13,995 bases of DNA, taken from NCBI GenBank assembly GCA_027618855.1, contig JAQCID010000006.1, positions 1 through 13,995 of the forward strand, in the 5' to 3' direction. The DNA comes from Bacteroidota bacterium. Lineage in GTDB: Bacteria; Bacteroidota; Bacteroidia; Flavobacteriales_D; Sanyastnellaceae. Numbering within the stretch: position 1 is the stretch's first letter; every line of letters starts with the position of its first letter. This document shows, piece after piece, positions 1 to 6,594 of this stretch. A model generated the notes under the pieces. That model saw nothing but the letters and a program-made list of their open reading frames with translations. It ran no database searches and was not told the origin of the DNA. Made by a program: the position numbers and the translations under genes.

Positions 1-2
1 CG

Positions 3-572
3 GACGGCCCTGTATACACACACCTGGATATTGCAGATTACAACGCACGGAACGATGGGGGCGCATTCGAAAGAGAAGCGTTTATCAATGAGCCCGCTCA
101 TTTTCAAAGCGCCTTCCTGCCCTACGCATGTGCCGCGGACATATACATCGCTGGACATTATTATGCCCAAGGATCGCCTTACATCATCTCCAGAGCGGAT
201 TTAAAACATCCCCAAGTGACCTTAAAAGTGGTCGCAGATATAAGTTGTGACATTGACGGACCGGTTGCGTGTACACTGAGGCCTTCTTCAGTCGCAGATC
301 CCATTTATGGGTACGACCCCGAAAATGAATGTGAGTGCGCGACAGACACACCTGGAAGCATCACCGTGATGGCCATCGACAATTTGCCGTGCGAACTGCC
401 GAGAGATGCGTCGAAAGGGTTTGGGCGTGACATGCTCGACCACGTCATTCCTTTGCTGATTGAGGGAGACCGAGATGACATCCTTGCCGGCGCGAGAGAG
501 ACGGGGCTTGATGGAGAGCTGTGTGAGAAGTTCAAGTACTTGGAGGATTACGTCGCGGGAGTCGGGAAGTGA
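3..572 (+). CDS. C-terminal part of a saccharopine dehydrogenase / alanine dehydrogenase-like NAD(P)-dependent oxidoreductase (5' end off window)
   Basis: The reading frame is open from the left edge to a TGA at 570-572, so about 189 C-terminal residues are present and the start is missing. The visible protein contains DISCDIDGPVACTLRPSS, then a DPIYGYDP stretch, then GSITVMAIDNLPCELPRDAS. This order matches my memory of the C-terminal part of the lysine-ketoglutarate reductase/saccharopine dehydrogenase (LYS1, AASS N-terminal half) and alanine dehydrogenase superfamily, where a D-I-S-x-D segment and an I-D-N-L-P-x-x-L-P segment are typical. Family members act in the cytoplasm and interconvert amino acids and 2-oxo acids with a nicotinamide cofactor. 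The nucleotide-binding core is only partly in the window, so the substrate (lysine adduct versus alanine) cannot be decided. The gene converges on the TonB-like gene with 23 bp between stops. An internal ATG at 216 is not the start, because conserved-looking sequence continues upstream of it. Confidence 0.75.
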   Translation, partial: DGPVYTHLDIADYNARNDGGAFEREAFINEPAHFQSAFLPYACAADIYIAGHYYAQGSPYIISRADLKHPQVTLKVVADISCDIDGPVACTLRPSSVADPIYGYDPENECECATDTPGSITVMAIDNLPCELPRDASKGFGRDMLDHVIPLLIEGDRDDILAGARETGLDGELCEKFKYLEDYVAGVGK

Positions 573-595
573 ACGTATGTGAACCTCCGGTCCGG

Positions 596-1315
596 CTATT
601 GCGCCACGAAGGCGTAGTGCAGCATTCCGGTTTGGCGTTTAGGGGCCGAATCCAAAGGAAGGAACGCCGATTCTTGGGCGGAGTTTAAAGCCGCCAAAGC
701 GAAACACGAGCCCGGAGCGGCTCCCGAAGAAATTTCAGCAGAAAGGACTTTTCCCGAGGGGGAAACCACGACCGTGACAGAAATATCTGCTCTGCCTTGA
801 CATTTGTATCCTGGAACGTCCAAATGTCGGGGGGCTCGTCCATCCAACTCGAAGCGGACCGTCACGCGCCCCTCGTACTGTTTGTCCCAATCGTCCATGG
901 TATCTATCTGTGTGGAATCGACTTTAGCGTCTGGCATCCCCACCGTCTCCATGTCCTTTTCCTCCGAAGAAAGCCGATCGAACTCCGCCTCTTCCATCGC
1001 CTGAAGCTCCGCCTCCACCTCTGCGTCTAGCTTGGCCTTCTCCGCCGAGGTCAGCCCCGTTGAACGGGATTCTGAAGACGACTCCTTCGAGGCGTCAGCC
1101 CTCAGGTTTGCAATGCGTTCGTTCAGGCGTTCCTGGAAATCTGAAGGCTGCGATTCATCTGGGACAGGCAGTTCTGACGGGTCAAAAAATTCGATATCTG
1201 CGTACTGATCTGAGGCTGAAGGCGCATCGGATACTGTAATTTGGTTCAAAATAAAGAGTGCAACTGCATGCACGGCTAGCGTGTATAGAACTGCTTTTTG
1301 AACCCCAGGTGACAT
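596..1315 (-). CDS. TonB-like energy-transducer family protein, membrane anchored
   Basis: This 239-residue protein starts with a short cytoplasmic tip and one membrane helix at about residues 6-24. A charged, Glu/Ser-rich, coiled-coil-prone periplasmic region follows (about 40-145). The C-terminal domain (about 147-239) has alternating beta strands, including the segment VPGYKCQG and a VVVSPSGKVLSAEI strand typical of TonB C-terminal-like domains. Two cysteines (about C172 and C204) lie in that domain and could form a disulfide. TonB proteins couple inner-membrane energy to outer-membrane transport; many Bacteroidota paralogues have unknown partners, so a true TonB role is inferred. No ExbB or ExbD gene is nearby. 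I chose the ATG at 1313-1315, which lies 17 bases after the upstream gene's stop and just before the membrane helix. An upstream ATG at 1366 would add 17 residues and overlap that gene by 34 bases. It is probably co-transcribed with the upstream gene. Confidence 0.72.
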   Translation of the reverse strand: MSPGVQKAVLYTLAVHAVALFILNQITVSDAPSASDQYADIEFFDPSELPVPDESQPSDFQERLNERIANLRADASKESSSESRSTGLTSAEKAKLDAEVEAELQAMEEAEFDRLSSEEKDMETVGMPDAKVDSTQIDTMDDWDKQYEGRVTVRFELDGRAPRHLDVPGYKCQGRADISVTVVVSPSGKVLSAEISSGAAPGSCFALAALNSAQESAFLPLDSAPKRQTGMLHYAFVAQ

Positions 1316-1332
1316 GCTGATTTTCGAGAGGG

Positions 1333-3045
1333 TTAGTCGTAAACCAACGTGGTCTCTCTGTGCCAAACCGTAGACGTGATACTTTGTCTCTGCTTGAAAT
1401 AATACGTGCCGGTTTTCATCACGACTTTTCTGTAACGTAAAATGTGATCACCGTCGCGAATCGTACGCTCGATCACAATCCCATTTTGAATTTTGTACGA
1501 ACTCTCATAAAATCCCTGAGGAAGATCCATGTCAGATTCCGAAATCGTGGGGATTCCATGGGTTTCTATATAAACGGGAGCCTCATACGTGACTGCGTTG
1601 TCAATGTCTCTGTAAACGGGAGCGTCATACGTGACTGAGTGCTCATAATTGCGATACACTGGTTCGACATAGTCTACTGAATTGTCTACGTTTCTATACC
1701 CTGAAATCATCTCGTCGAGTTCTCCTTGACTTCTTTGCTTGGCCTCTTCTTTTCTGCGCTTGAGCAGATCGCTTTCTGCCTGGACTCTTGCGGCCAACTC
1801 ATCCGATCGCGCTTTGCTTTCTGATTTCAATGCATCCCTGTAGTACTTCTCAGCCTCATCTGGCTCTTTGTTTGCTGTATTTGCAAGAAGGGCTGCACGC
1901 TTGCGCTCTGCCTCCTCCGCCTCCTCGGCATCCCGCTCATTTGCAGCTTCTATTTCAGCCTGAGCGGCATCATAATCTATCTGGGTTTGACGTGCCAAGT
2001 CCTCTGCAGCTTTCTGGTCTGCAGCCTCTCCTTGGGCGGCAGCGGCATTTGCAGCATCGGCGGCAGCGGCATTTGCAGCCGCATCGGCATCGGCATTCGC
2101 CGCAGCATTTGCAGCAGCGGTAGCAGCCGCATCGGCATCGGCCGCAGCATTGGCCGCAGCATCGGCATCGGCCGCAGCTTGATTGGATTGTGCATTGCGC
2201 GCATCAGCGTCTGCTTTTCTTTGGCGTGCGTCCTCTTCTTGTGCGAGACGTTTAGCTTCCAAAGCTGCCGCTTCGGCTTCTTTTGCCGCTCTTGCAGCAT
2301 CTTCTTCAGCCTGCTGTTCAGACAAATCTGCAGAAATGGCATCCAGTTCGCGTCGGGCTTTGTCGCGCTCCTCAATCGCTTCTTCTTCATCTGGTATCAG
2401 AACCAGGGCCTCTTCGAAAAAGCCAAGGGCTTCTTGCCAATTCTTTTTCTTCATTGCGTTCTCCCCTTGCTTCATGGCTACATCGTACGCACGTTTGTTT
2501 TTTGAACGATTTTCCTCAATCGACAGAATTCTGTTCTTCTCGTTTTCGATACGCTGCTTCACACGATTGGTGTGCTCCATATCGAAATTGAATTTTCCGG
2601 ATTCAACATCATATGTCCCCATGCCAATCGGCGTGTCTAAAATAGATTCGTCAAACCCTTCGATCGTTTTAAAAAGCGTCATATCTAGATCAAATCCAAA
2701 TCCATCAACCGCATCCGTCTCCGGAACATCACTCACATCGAGGGACACCTTCTTGGACGTAAACCCATCCCTCACAAATTGAAACGTATACAGATGGCGC
2801 AAAGGCAGCTCAAATGAATATCCTGCATTGTTGTCCACCTCTAACCTGTCAAACTCACTGCCATCCTGAAAAACAACAACAACACAGCCAGGCAATTTTC
2901 TGCCCGAATCTTCATCCTTGATGGTGCCTTCGACCAGAAGCATCGATTCCGTTTGCGCAGACACTGCGCCTAGCGCAGCAATCAAACAAACTGCAACAGC
3001 GACAATATTTCGAAAATAGTGGGGAACGATATGGGCAACATTCAT
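1333..3045 (-). CDS. Exported multi-domain protein: regulatory-like beta domain, TPR-like helices, Ala-rich coiled coil, Tyr-rich repeats
   Basis: This 570-residue protein is of unknown function. Residues 1-30 form a signal peptide with a probable cut after AVSA. Residues about 35-105 resemble a carboxypeptidase-regulatory/CNA-B beta sandwich (VEGTIKDEDSGRKLPG, then strand-rich sequence). Around 187-225 is a TPR-like helix pair (AMKKKNWQEALGFFEEAL). A charged coiled coil from about 225 to 430 is interrupted by a 48-residue block made only of Ala, Asp, Asn and one Thr (290-337). Three 14-residue tandem repeats, YRxxxxxVxYxxPV, occupy 450-491. The C-terminal part (about 515-550) has the strands IVIERTIRDGDHILRYRKVV and a GTYYFK motif. 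A periplasmic or outer-membrane-facing structural role is inferred. The ATG at 3043-3045 directly precedes the signal peptide; an in-frame TTG at 3070-3072 would add nine residues and is less likely. It sits 17 bases upstream of the TonB-like gene and is divergent from the SPOR-module gene. Confidence 0.75.
   Translation of the reverse strand: MNVAHIVPHYFRNIVAVAVCLIAALGAVSAQTESMLLVEGTIKDEDSGRKLPGCVVVVFQDGSEFDRLEVDNNAGYSFELPLRHLYTFQFVRDGFTSKKVSLDVSDVPETDAVDGFGFDLDMTLFKTIEGFDESILDTPIGMGTYDVESGKFNFDMEHTNRVKQRIENEKNRILSIEENRSKNKRAYDVAMKQGENAMKKKNWQEALGFFEEALVLIPDEEEAIEERDKARRELDAISADLSEQQAEEDAARAAKEAEAAALEAKRLAQEEDARQRKADADARNAQSNQAAADADAAANAAADADAAATAAANAAANADADAAANAAAADAANAAAAQGEAADQKAAEDLARQTQIDYDAAQAEIEAANERDAEEAEEAERKRAALLANTANKEPDEAEKYYRDALKSESKARSDELAARVQAESDLLKRRKEEAKQRSQGELDEMISGYRNVDNSVDYVEPVYRNYEHSVTYDAPVYRDIDNAVTYEAPVYIETHGIPTISESDMDLPQGFYESSYKIQNGIVIERTIRDGDHILRYRKVVMKTGTYYFKQRQSITSTVWHRETTLVYD
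1573..1698 (-). repeat. Three tandem 42-bp in-frame repeats encoding a Tyr-rich 14-residue unit
   Basis: The units are 1657-1698, 1615-1656 and 1573-1614 in the order of translation. They encode YRNVDNSVDYVEPV, YRNYEHSVTYDAPV and YRDIDNAVTYEAPV. The second and third units are closest in DNA sequence (shared AACGGGAGC and TCATACGTGACTG on the plus strand), suggesting the more recent duplication. A degenerate fourth unit begins YIETHG. Confidence 0.85.
2035..2178 (-). repeat. Low-complexity 144-bp block encoding 48 residues of Ala/Asp/Asn/Thr
   Basis: The plus strand shows repeated GCATCGGCATCGGC and GCATTTGCAGC words. Translated on the minus strand it is 48 consecutive residues of Ala with Asp or Asn (one Thr), built from variants of ADADAAANAA. 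It lies inside the coiled-coil part of the exported protein. It is in frame throughout and prone to slippage. Confidence 0.85.
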
Positions 3046-3135
3046 TTTGTAAAAATACAGAATTCTATTCAAACTAGCTACATATGTAACCTTTTGGGGG
3101 AAAGTAGCGTAAAGACTTACAATATCCTATCCCCT
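3046..3135. promoter_or_regulatory. Divergent intergenic region with imperfect -7-like boxes
   Basis: This 90-bp AT-rich gap separates the starts of two divergent envelope genes and must carry both promoters. On the minus strand TAGTTTG (3070-3076) is a TAnnTTTG box with one base missing from the spacer. On the plus strand TAACCTTTTG (about 3087-3096) has the right ends but a spacer one or two bases too long. Neither is a perfect Bacteroidota -7 box and no clear -33 partner was found, so the exact sites are tentative. Confidence 0.25.
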
Positions 3136-4887
3136 ATGAAAAAAATATACCCCACCCACGTTCAAGCTGTTCTATTTGCAACTGCACTTTTTATATCCAG
3201 TTTCAATGGGATTCAAGCCCAAACTTTTTCTGCCACAGCAGGCCCTGTCTCTCAAGTAGGTACAGTGAGCCCCGAATCTGGCGCATCCTCTTTAGGTACG
3301 GGACTGTCTATGCAACAGTCCGTAGGCGATTTTGTAAGCGTGGATCTGGATGGCTGGAAAGGTGCACTGTTTCAGGATTATGGTTACCAAGGTGAAAAAG
3401 CAACGCTTTCTTCAGTAGGCGCTTCTGTCAGAATCTTGCCATTCAAGTCTTCAACGACGTCAATACGACCTTGGATTGGCGCAGGATTAAGTTGGGGAAA
3501 TACAAATGTCATGGCTGATTTATACGACCAAGAGGGTCGTCAATACCATCTTTGGTCTGATGGGTTGTTGTATGACGCGGCTGAACCTGAGTCATCTGGT
3601 CCAAGGGCGACACGTGCAGACAAAGCAACACAATTGACAAGAGATTACGATTACGAAACCTCCATCGCAAATACCAGAGGCCTTACAATACCCGTGAAGT
3701 TGGGAGTCGATATACAACTCACACCCTCCATCAACTCTTCATTGTCTTTTACGGCGCAAATGGGAAATGGCAATGTTTTTAATTCATTTGGCGCTGAGAA
3801 AGCAATCGGTGGAAGCGCATTCGTGACGACGGTTCAGGCTGGCGTAGGGATTATGCTCGGAAAAAGAGCCGACAGAACGAAAATGAAGACTGTTTTTTCT
3901 GACAACATGTTTGCAAGCAAAATGGATTTCGACAAGGACGGAATCAATGACATTTTCGACAGATGTCACGGAACGCCTTATGGTGCACCCGTCAATGAAT
4001 ATGGCTGTGCATTGGACACCGATGGTGACGGCGTTGCAGATTATGAAGATCTCGAAATCCACTCACTTACACACTTCGTAGACAATGACGGCATTGCATT
4101 AAGCAAAGAGGAATGGGATGCACGTTACGCGACCACGGATACAGATCCCAATTCATACATCCTGGATTACGCGGTAATCATCGCTGAATTCACGCCTGAG
4201 CACTACAAAAAGATGCTTGAAGCGGTAGGAAATACAGCTGAAAAATCTGAAAACAAAGCGTTGAAACTTCTCAACGAATCGATCGCGAATGCCGTTTTGA
4301 CATACAGGGTTCAGTATGGCGTATTTAGTGAGAATCAAATGCCAGAAAATGTCGAATTGGAAACGATTTCTGACAACAATGGTTTGTTGCGATTTGTAGG
4401 TCCTACACACGACAATACGACAGAAGCAAGAGCTGAGCTAGAATACTCAGAAGCGGTGTGGGCAGACGATGCGTTCATTACTGCGTACAGAAATGGGAAG
4501 CGTATCCCTATGGCGGAGGCAATAGGTCTTGAGGCTCACAGAAGCTTTATTGCGCCCACAACGGACGCACAAGAAGCATCCGAAACAACACCCATCAAAG
4601 AGGTCAGTGATGCACCGGTATATCGAATTCAACTCGGAAGATTTTCAGACATGATTCCGGTAAATATCTTCGAAATGTTTGTCACCCTTGGGGATGTCAA
4701 GCAGGTCATTGAAATGGATGGAACATACAGATATTTCACAACCTCGTACGACAACGAAGCTGAGGCCAGATCAAGATTAGACAGCGTAAAAGATTTGGGC
4801 ATCTCTGATGCGTTTATGACCGTTGAATTCCAGGGCGCGCAAATTTCGATTGCCGAAGCAAGAGAAATCGCACAGTCAAGTCATTAA
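3136..4887 (+). CDS. Secreted/outer-membrane protein with beta-rich domain, TSP3-like Asp repeats and two SPOR-like modules
   Basis: This 583-residue protein has a signal peptide at residues 1-28 (cut inferred after GIQA). Residues about 29-255 are beta-rich, with alternating patterns such as PWIGAGLSWG and TVQAGVGIMLG, resembling an outer-membrane barrel or barrel-like domain. Two Asp-rich calcium-type repeats follow: DFDKDGINDIFDRC (264-277) and DTDGDGVADYED (294-305), as in thrombospondin type 3/OmpA-like linkers. Two related C-terminal modules begin YRVQYGVF (390) and YRIQLGRF (496), and each ends with a helix-strand segment. This is the pattern of SPOR-like domains, which in the classical family bind denuded peptidoglycan. 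Envelope or cell-wall attachment is therefore inferred. The ATG at 3136 gives a clean signal peptide; an upstream in-frame ATG at 3019 would place 39 unlikely residues before it and overlap the divergent gene. Its stop is 11 bp from that of the convergent flavoprotein gene. Confidence 0.75.
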   Translation: MKKIYPTHVQAVLFATALFISSFNGIQAQTFSATAGPVSQVGTVSPESGASSLGTGLSMQQSVGDFVSVDLDGWKGALFQDYGYQGEKATLSSVGASVRILPFKSSTTSIRPWIGAGLSWGNTNVMADLYDQEGRQYHLWSDGLLYDAAEPESSGPRATRADKATQLTRDYDYETSIANTRGLTIPVKLGVDIQLTPSINSSLSFTAQMGNGNVFNSFGAEKAIGGSAFVTTVQAGVGIMLGKRADRTKMKTVFSDNMFASKMDFDKDGINDIFDRCHGTPYGAPVNEYGCALDTDGDGVADYEDLEIHSLTHFVDNDGIALSKEEWDARYATTDTDPNSYILDYAVIIAEFTPEHYKKMLEAVGNTAEKSENKALKLLNESIANAVLTYRVQYGVFSENQMPENVELETISDNNGLLRFVGPTHDNTTEARAELEYSEAVWADDAFITAYRNGKRIPMAEAIGLEAHRSFIAPTTDAQEASETTPIKEVSDAPVYRIQLGRFSDMIPVNIFEMFVTLGDVKQVIEMDGTYRYFTTSYDNEAEARSRLDSVKDLGISDAFMTVEFQGAQISIAEAREIAQSSH

Positions 4888-4898
4888 CGCACCGATTT

Positions 4899-6551
4899 CT
4901 ACTCGCTCGTTGCGCTGGGGCGCAATTTGCTGACGACGGCTTGGGCGACTCTTCTGCCGTCCATGGCCGCTGAAAGGATCCCTCCTGCATATCCACCCCC
5001 CTCTCCGCACGGGAAAAGACCCTGAACTTCAGGATGTTCAAGCGTATCGTTGTCCCGAGGGATCCGAACGGGACTGCTTGTGCGAGATTCCGGAGCCACA
5101 ACAATGGCATCGGGATGGATAAAGCCTGTCATGTTTTGATCAAACTTCTTAAAACCCTCTCTGAGCGCATGGACTAACATGGGTGGGAGTATTTTATGAA
5201 GATCGACAGGCACCACGCCTGGAAGGTAGGAACATACGGGAAGGTCCTTTGAAGAACGCCCGGCAATAAAGTCTGTCAGCCTTTGCGCAGGTGCCGTTTG
5301 CATCTTGTGGCTTTCTGATTGACTTGATTCCATCTTAATTGCAGCGGCTTCCCAGCACGTTTTTTCTACCTGCGCTTGATATTCCATTGCAGCCAAAGCG
5401 CCTGTAAAACCCGCTTTTTCCCACACCTCATGGTCAATCGTCACCACCATTCCTGAATTTGCATATGGATTGTTTCGCTTGGACGGAGACCAGCCATTTG
5501 TGACTATTTCTCCTGGAGAAGTGGCGCACGGTGCAATGATTCCTCCTGGACACATACAGAAGCTGTGTACGCCTCTCCCATCTATTTGGCAAACCAGCTT
5601 GTAGGAGGCCGCAGGCAATCTTTCCTCACTGTTAAAATTCACCCTGTCTTCTCCGTGGTACTGCACCGTATCCACAAACGATTGAGGATGTTCTACTCTC
5701 ACTCCGAGTGCGAAAGGCTTTGCTTCCACAAGGATGCCATTCCGATTGAGCATTTTGAAAACATCGCGGGCGCTGTGGCCTGTGGCAAGAATCATTGTCG
5801 AACATTTTCTGACATCCACAGCATTCTCTGAGGCCAAAGAAGCAGACACCAGTTTCCCGTCTTTGACTTCAAGATCTGTGAGCAAGGTGTTAAACAAGAC
5901 CTCTCCACCCGAATTCTCAATCGTCTCACGCATACTTGTGATGATGGCAGGAAGTCTGTTCGTGCCGATATGGGGGTGAGAATCGACCACAATGGACGAT
6001 GGCGCACCATGGACGACAAGCCATTCGATGGCCTCCATCACATGTCCACGCTTTTTTGCACGGGTGTATAGCTTTCCATCTGAATACGTCCCTGCGCCTC
6101 CTTCTCCGAAACAATAGTTCGAATTGGGATTGATCACATGCTCCTTCACCAATTTTGCCAGGTCACGACGGCGTTCGCGCACCGCTTCCCCCCTTTCGAT
6201 GATGATGGGCCTAAAGCCCTCTCGAATCAGTTCCAGCGCAGCATATAAGCCTGCGGGTCCACTCCCGATCACAAGCACCTCTTCCTTGCCCCTGACATCG
6301 GGCCACTCCCAAACTTGCATTTCTCCATCGGGCTCCGGAACTGATTCAGGCCCGGCTTCCACCGAAAGCTGAATAATGACGGGTTTTTTTCTGGCGTCAA
6401 TGCTGCGACGCAAGATCCGTATCCAGGCGACCGAGTCATCATCAAGTCCCCAGCTTTCCTCTATGGCAATACGGAGCAATCGATTGTCTGATGCTTCTTC
6501 GGGACTGACCCTCACCTGACCTTTCCAAATTCCTTTGTCGTTTTGCTCCAT
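4899..6551 (-). CDS. FAD-dependent oxidoreductase of the COG2509 type
   Basis: This protein of about 550 residues starts with a small alpha/beta domain ending in the family's RRSIDARKK motif. The Rossmann FAD site GSGPAGLYAALELIREG follows at residues 96-112, with the acidic ERG at the end of the second strand (119-121). A GEGGAGTYSDGKL segment lies at 149-161. Other landmarks are the ILATGHSARD strand, a FCMCPGG cysteine pair mid-protein, and a C-terminal FPCGEGGGYAGGI segment that closes the flavin site in this superfamily. Proteins of this family are soluble flavoproteins with no firmly established substrate, so I assign no reaction. I favour the ATG at 6549-6551 because it begins just before the conserved N-terminal domain (VRVSPEEA). 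ATGs at 6584 and 6596 are in frame, but the latter overlaps the divergent gene's start codon. It is divergent from the E1 gene with 43 bp between the chosen starts. Confidence 0.85.
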   Translation of the reverse strand: MEQNDKGIWKGQVRVSPEEASDNRLLRIAIEESWGLDDDSVAWIRILRRSIDARKKPVIIQLSVEAGPESVPEPDGEMQVWEWPDVRGKEEVLVIGSGPAGLYAALELIREGFRPIIIERGEAVRERRRDLAKLVKEHVINPNSNYCFGEGGAGTYSDGKLYTRAKKRGHVMEAIEWLVVHGAPSSIVVDSHPHIGTNRLPAIITSMRETIENSGGEVLFNTLLTDLEVKDGKLVSASLASENAVDVRKCSTMILATGHSARDVFKMLNRNGILVEAKPFALGVRVEHPQSFVDTVQYHGEDRVNFNSEERLPAASYKLVCQIDGRGVHSFCMCPGGIIAPCATSPGEIVTNGWSPSKRNNPYANSGMVVTIDHEVWEKAGFTGALAAMEYQAQVEKTCWEAAAIKMESSQSESHKMQTAPAQRLTDFIAGRSSKDLPVCSYLPGVVPVDLHKILPPMLVHALREGFKKFDQNMTGFIHPDAIVVAPESRTSSPVRIPRDNDTLEHPEVQGLFPCGEGGGYAGGILSAAMDGRRVAQAVVSKLRPSATSE

Positions 6552-6594
6552 AATGCGAAGATATCTGCTTTGACCTCCGTACATTCGTACTCCC

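Noticed and set aside
1573..1698. CRISPR-like array
   Set aside because: The units are contiguous, in frame and without spacers; they are protein-coding repeats.
1987..2505. Long open plus-strand frames opposite the Ala-rich coiled-coil region
   Set aside because: They mirror the GC-biased low-complexity codons of the minus-strand gene, and their Ser/Cys/Arg-rich or His/Pro/Leu-rich products look non-natural.
4814..5110. Minus-strand ORF overlapping the flavoprotein's 3' end and the SPOR gene's end
   Set aside because: Lies in another frame over two well-supported genes and has no recognisable features.
6572..6580. GGAGGT on the minus strand as a ribosome binding site for the flavoprotein gene
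   Set aside because: It is about 21 bases from the preferred ATG, too far, and Bacteroidota rarely depend on such sites. It also encodes the Gly-Gly of the longer form.
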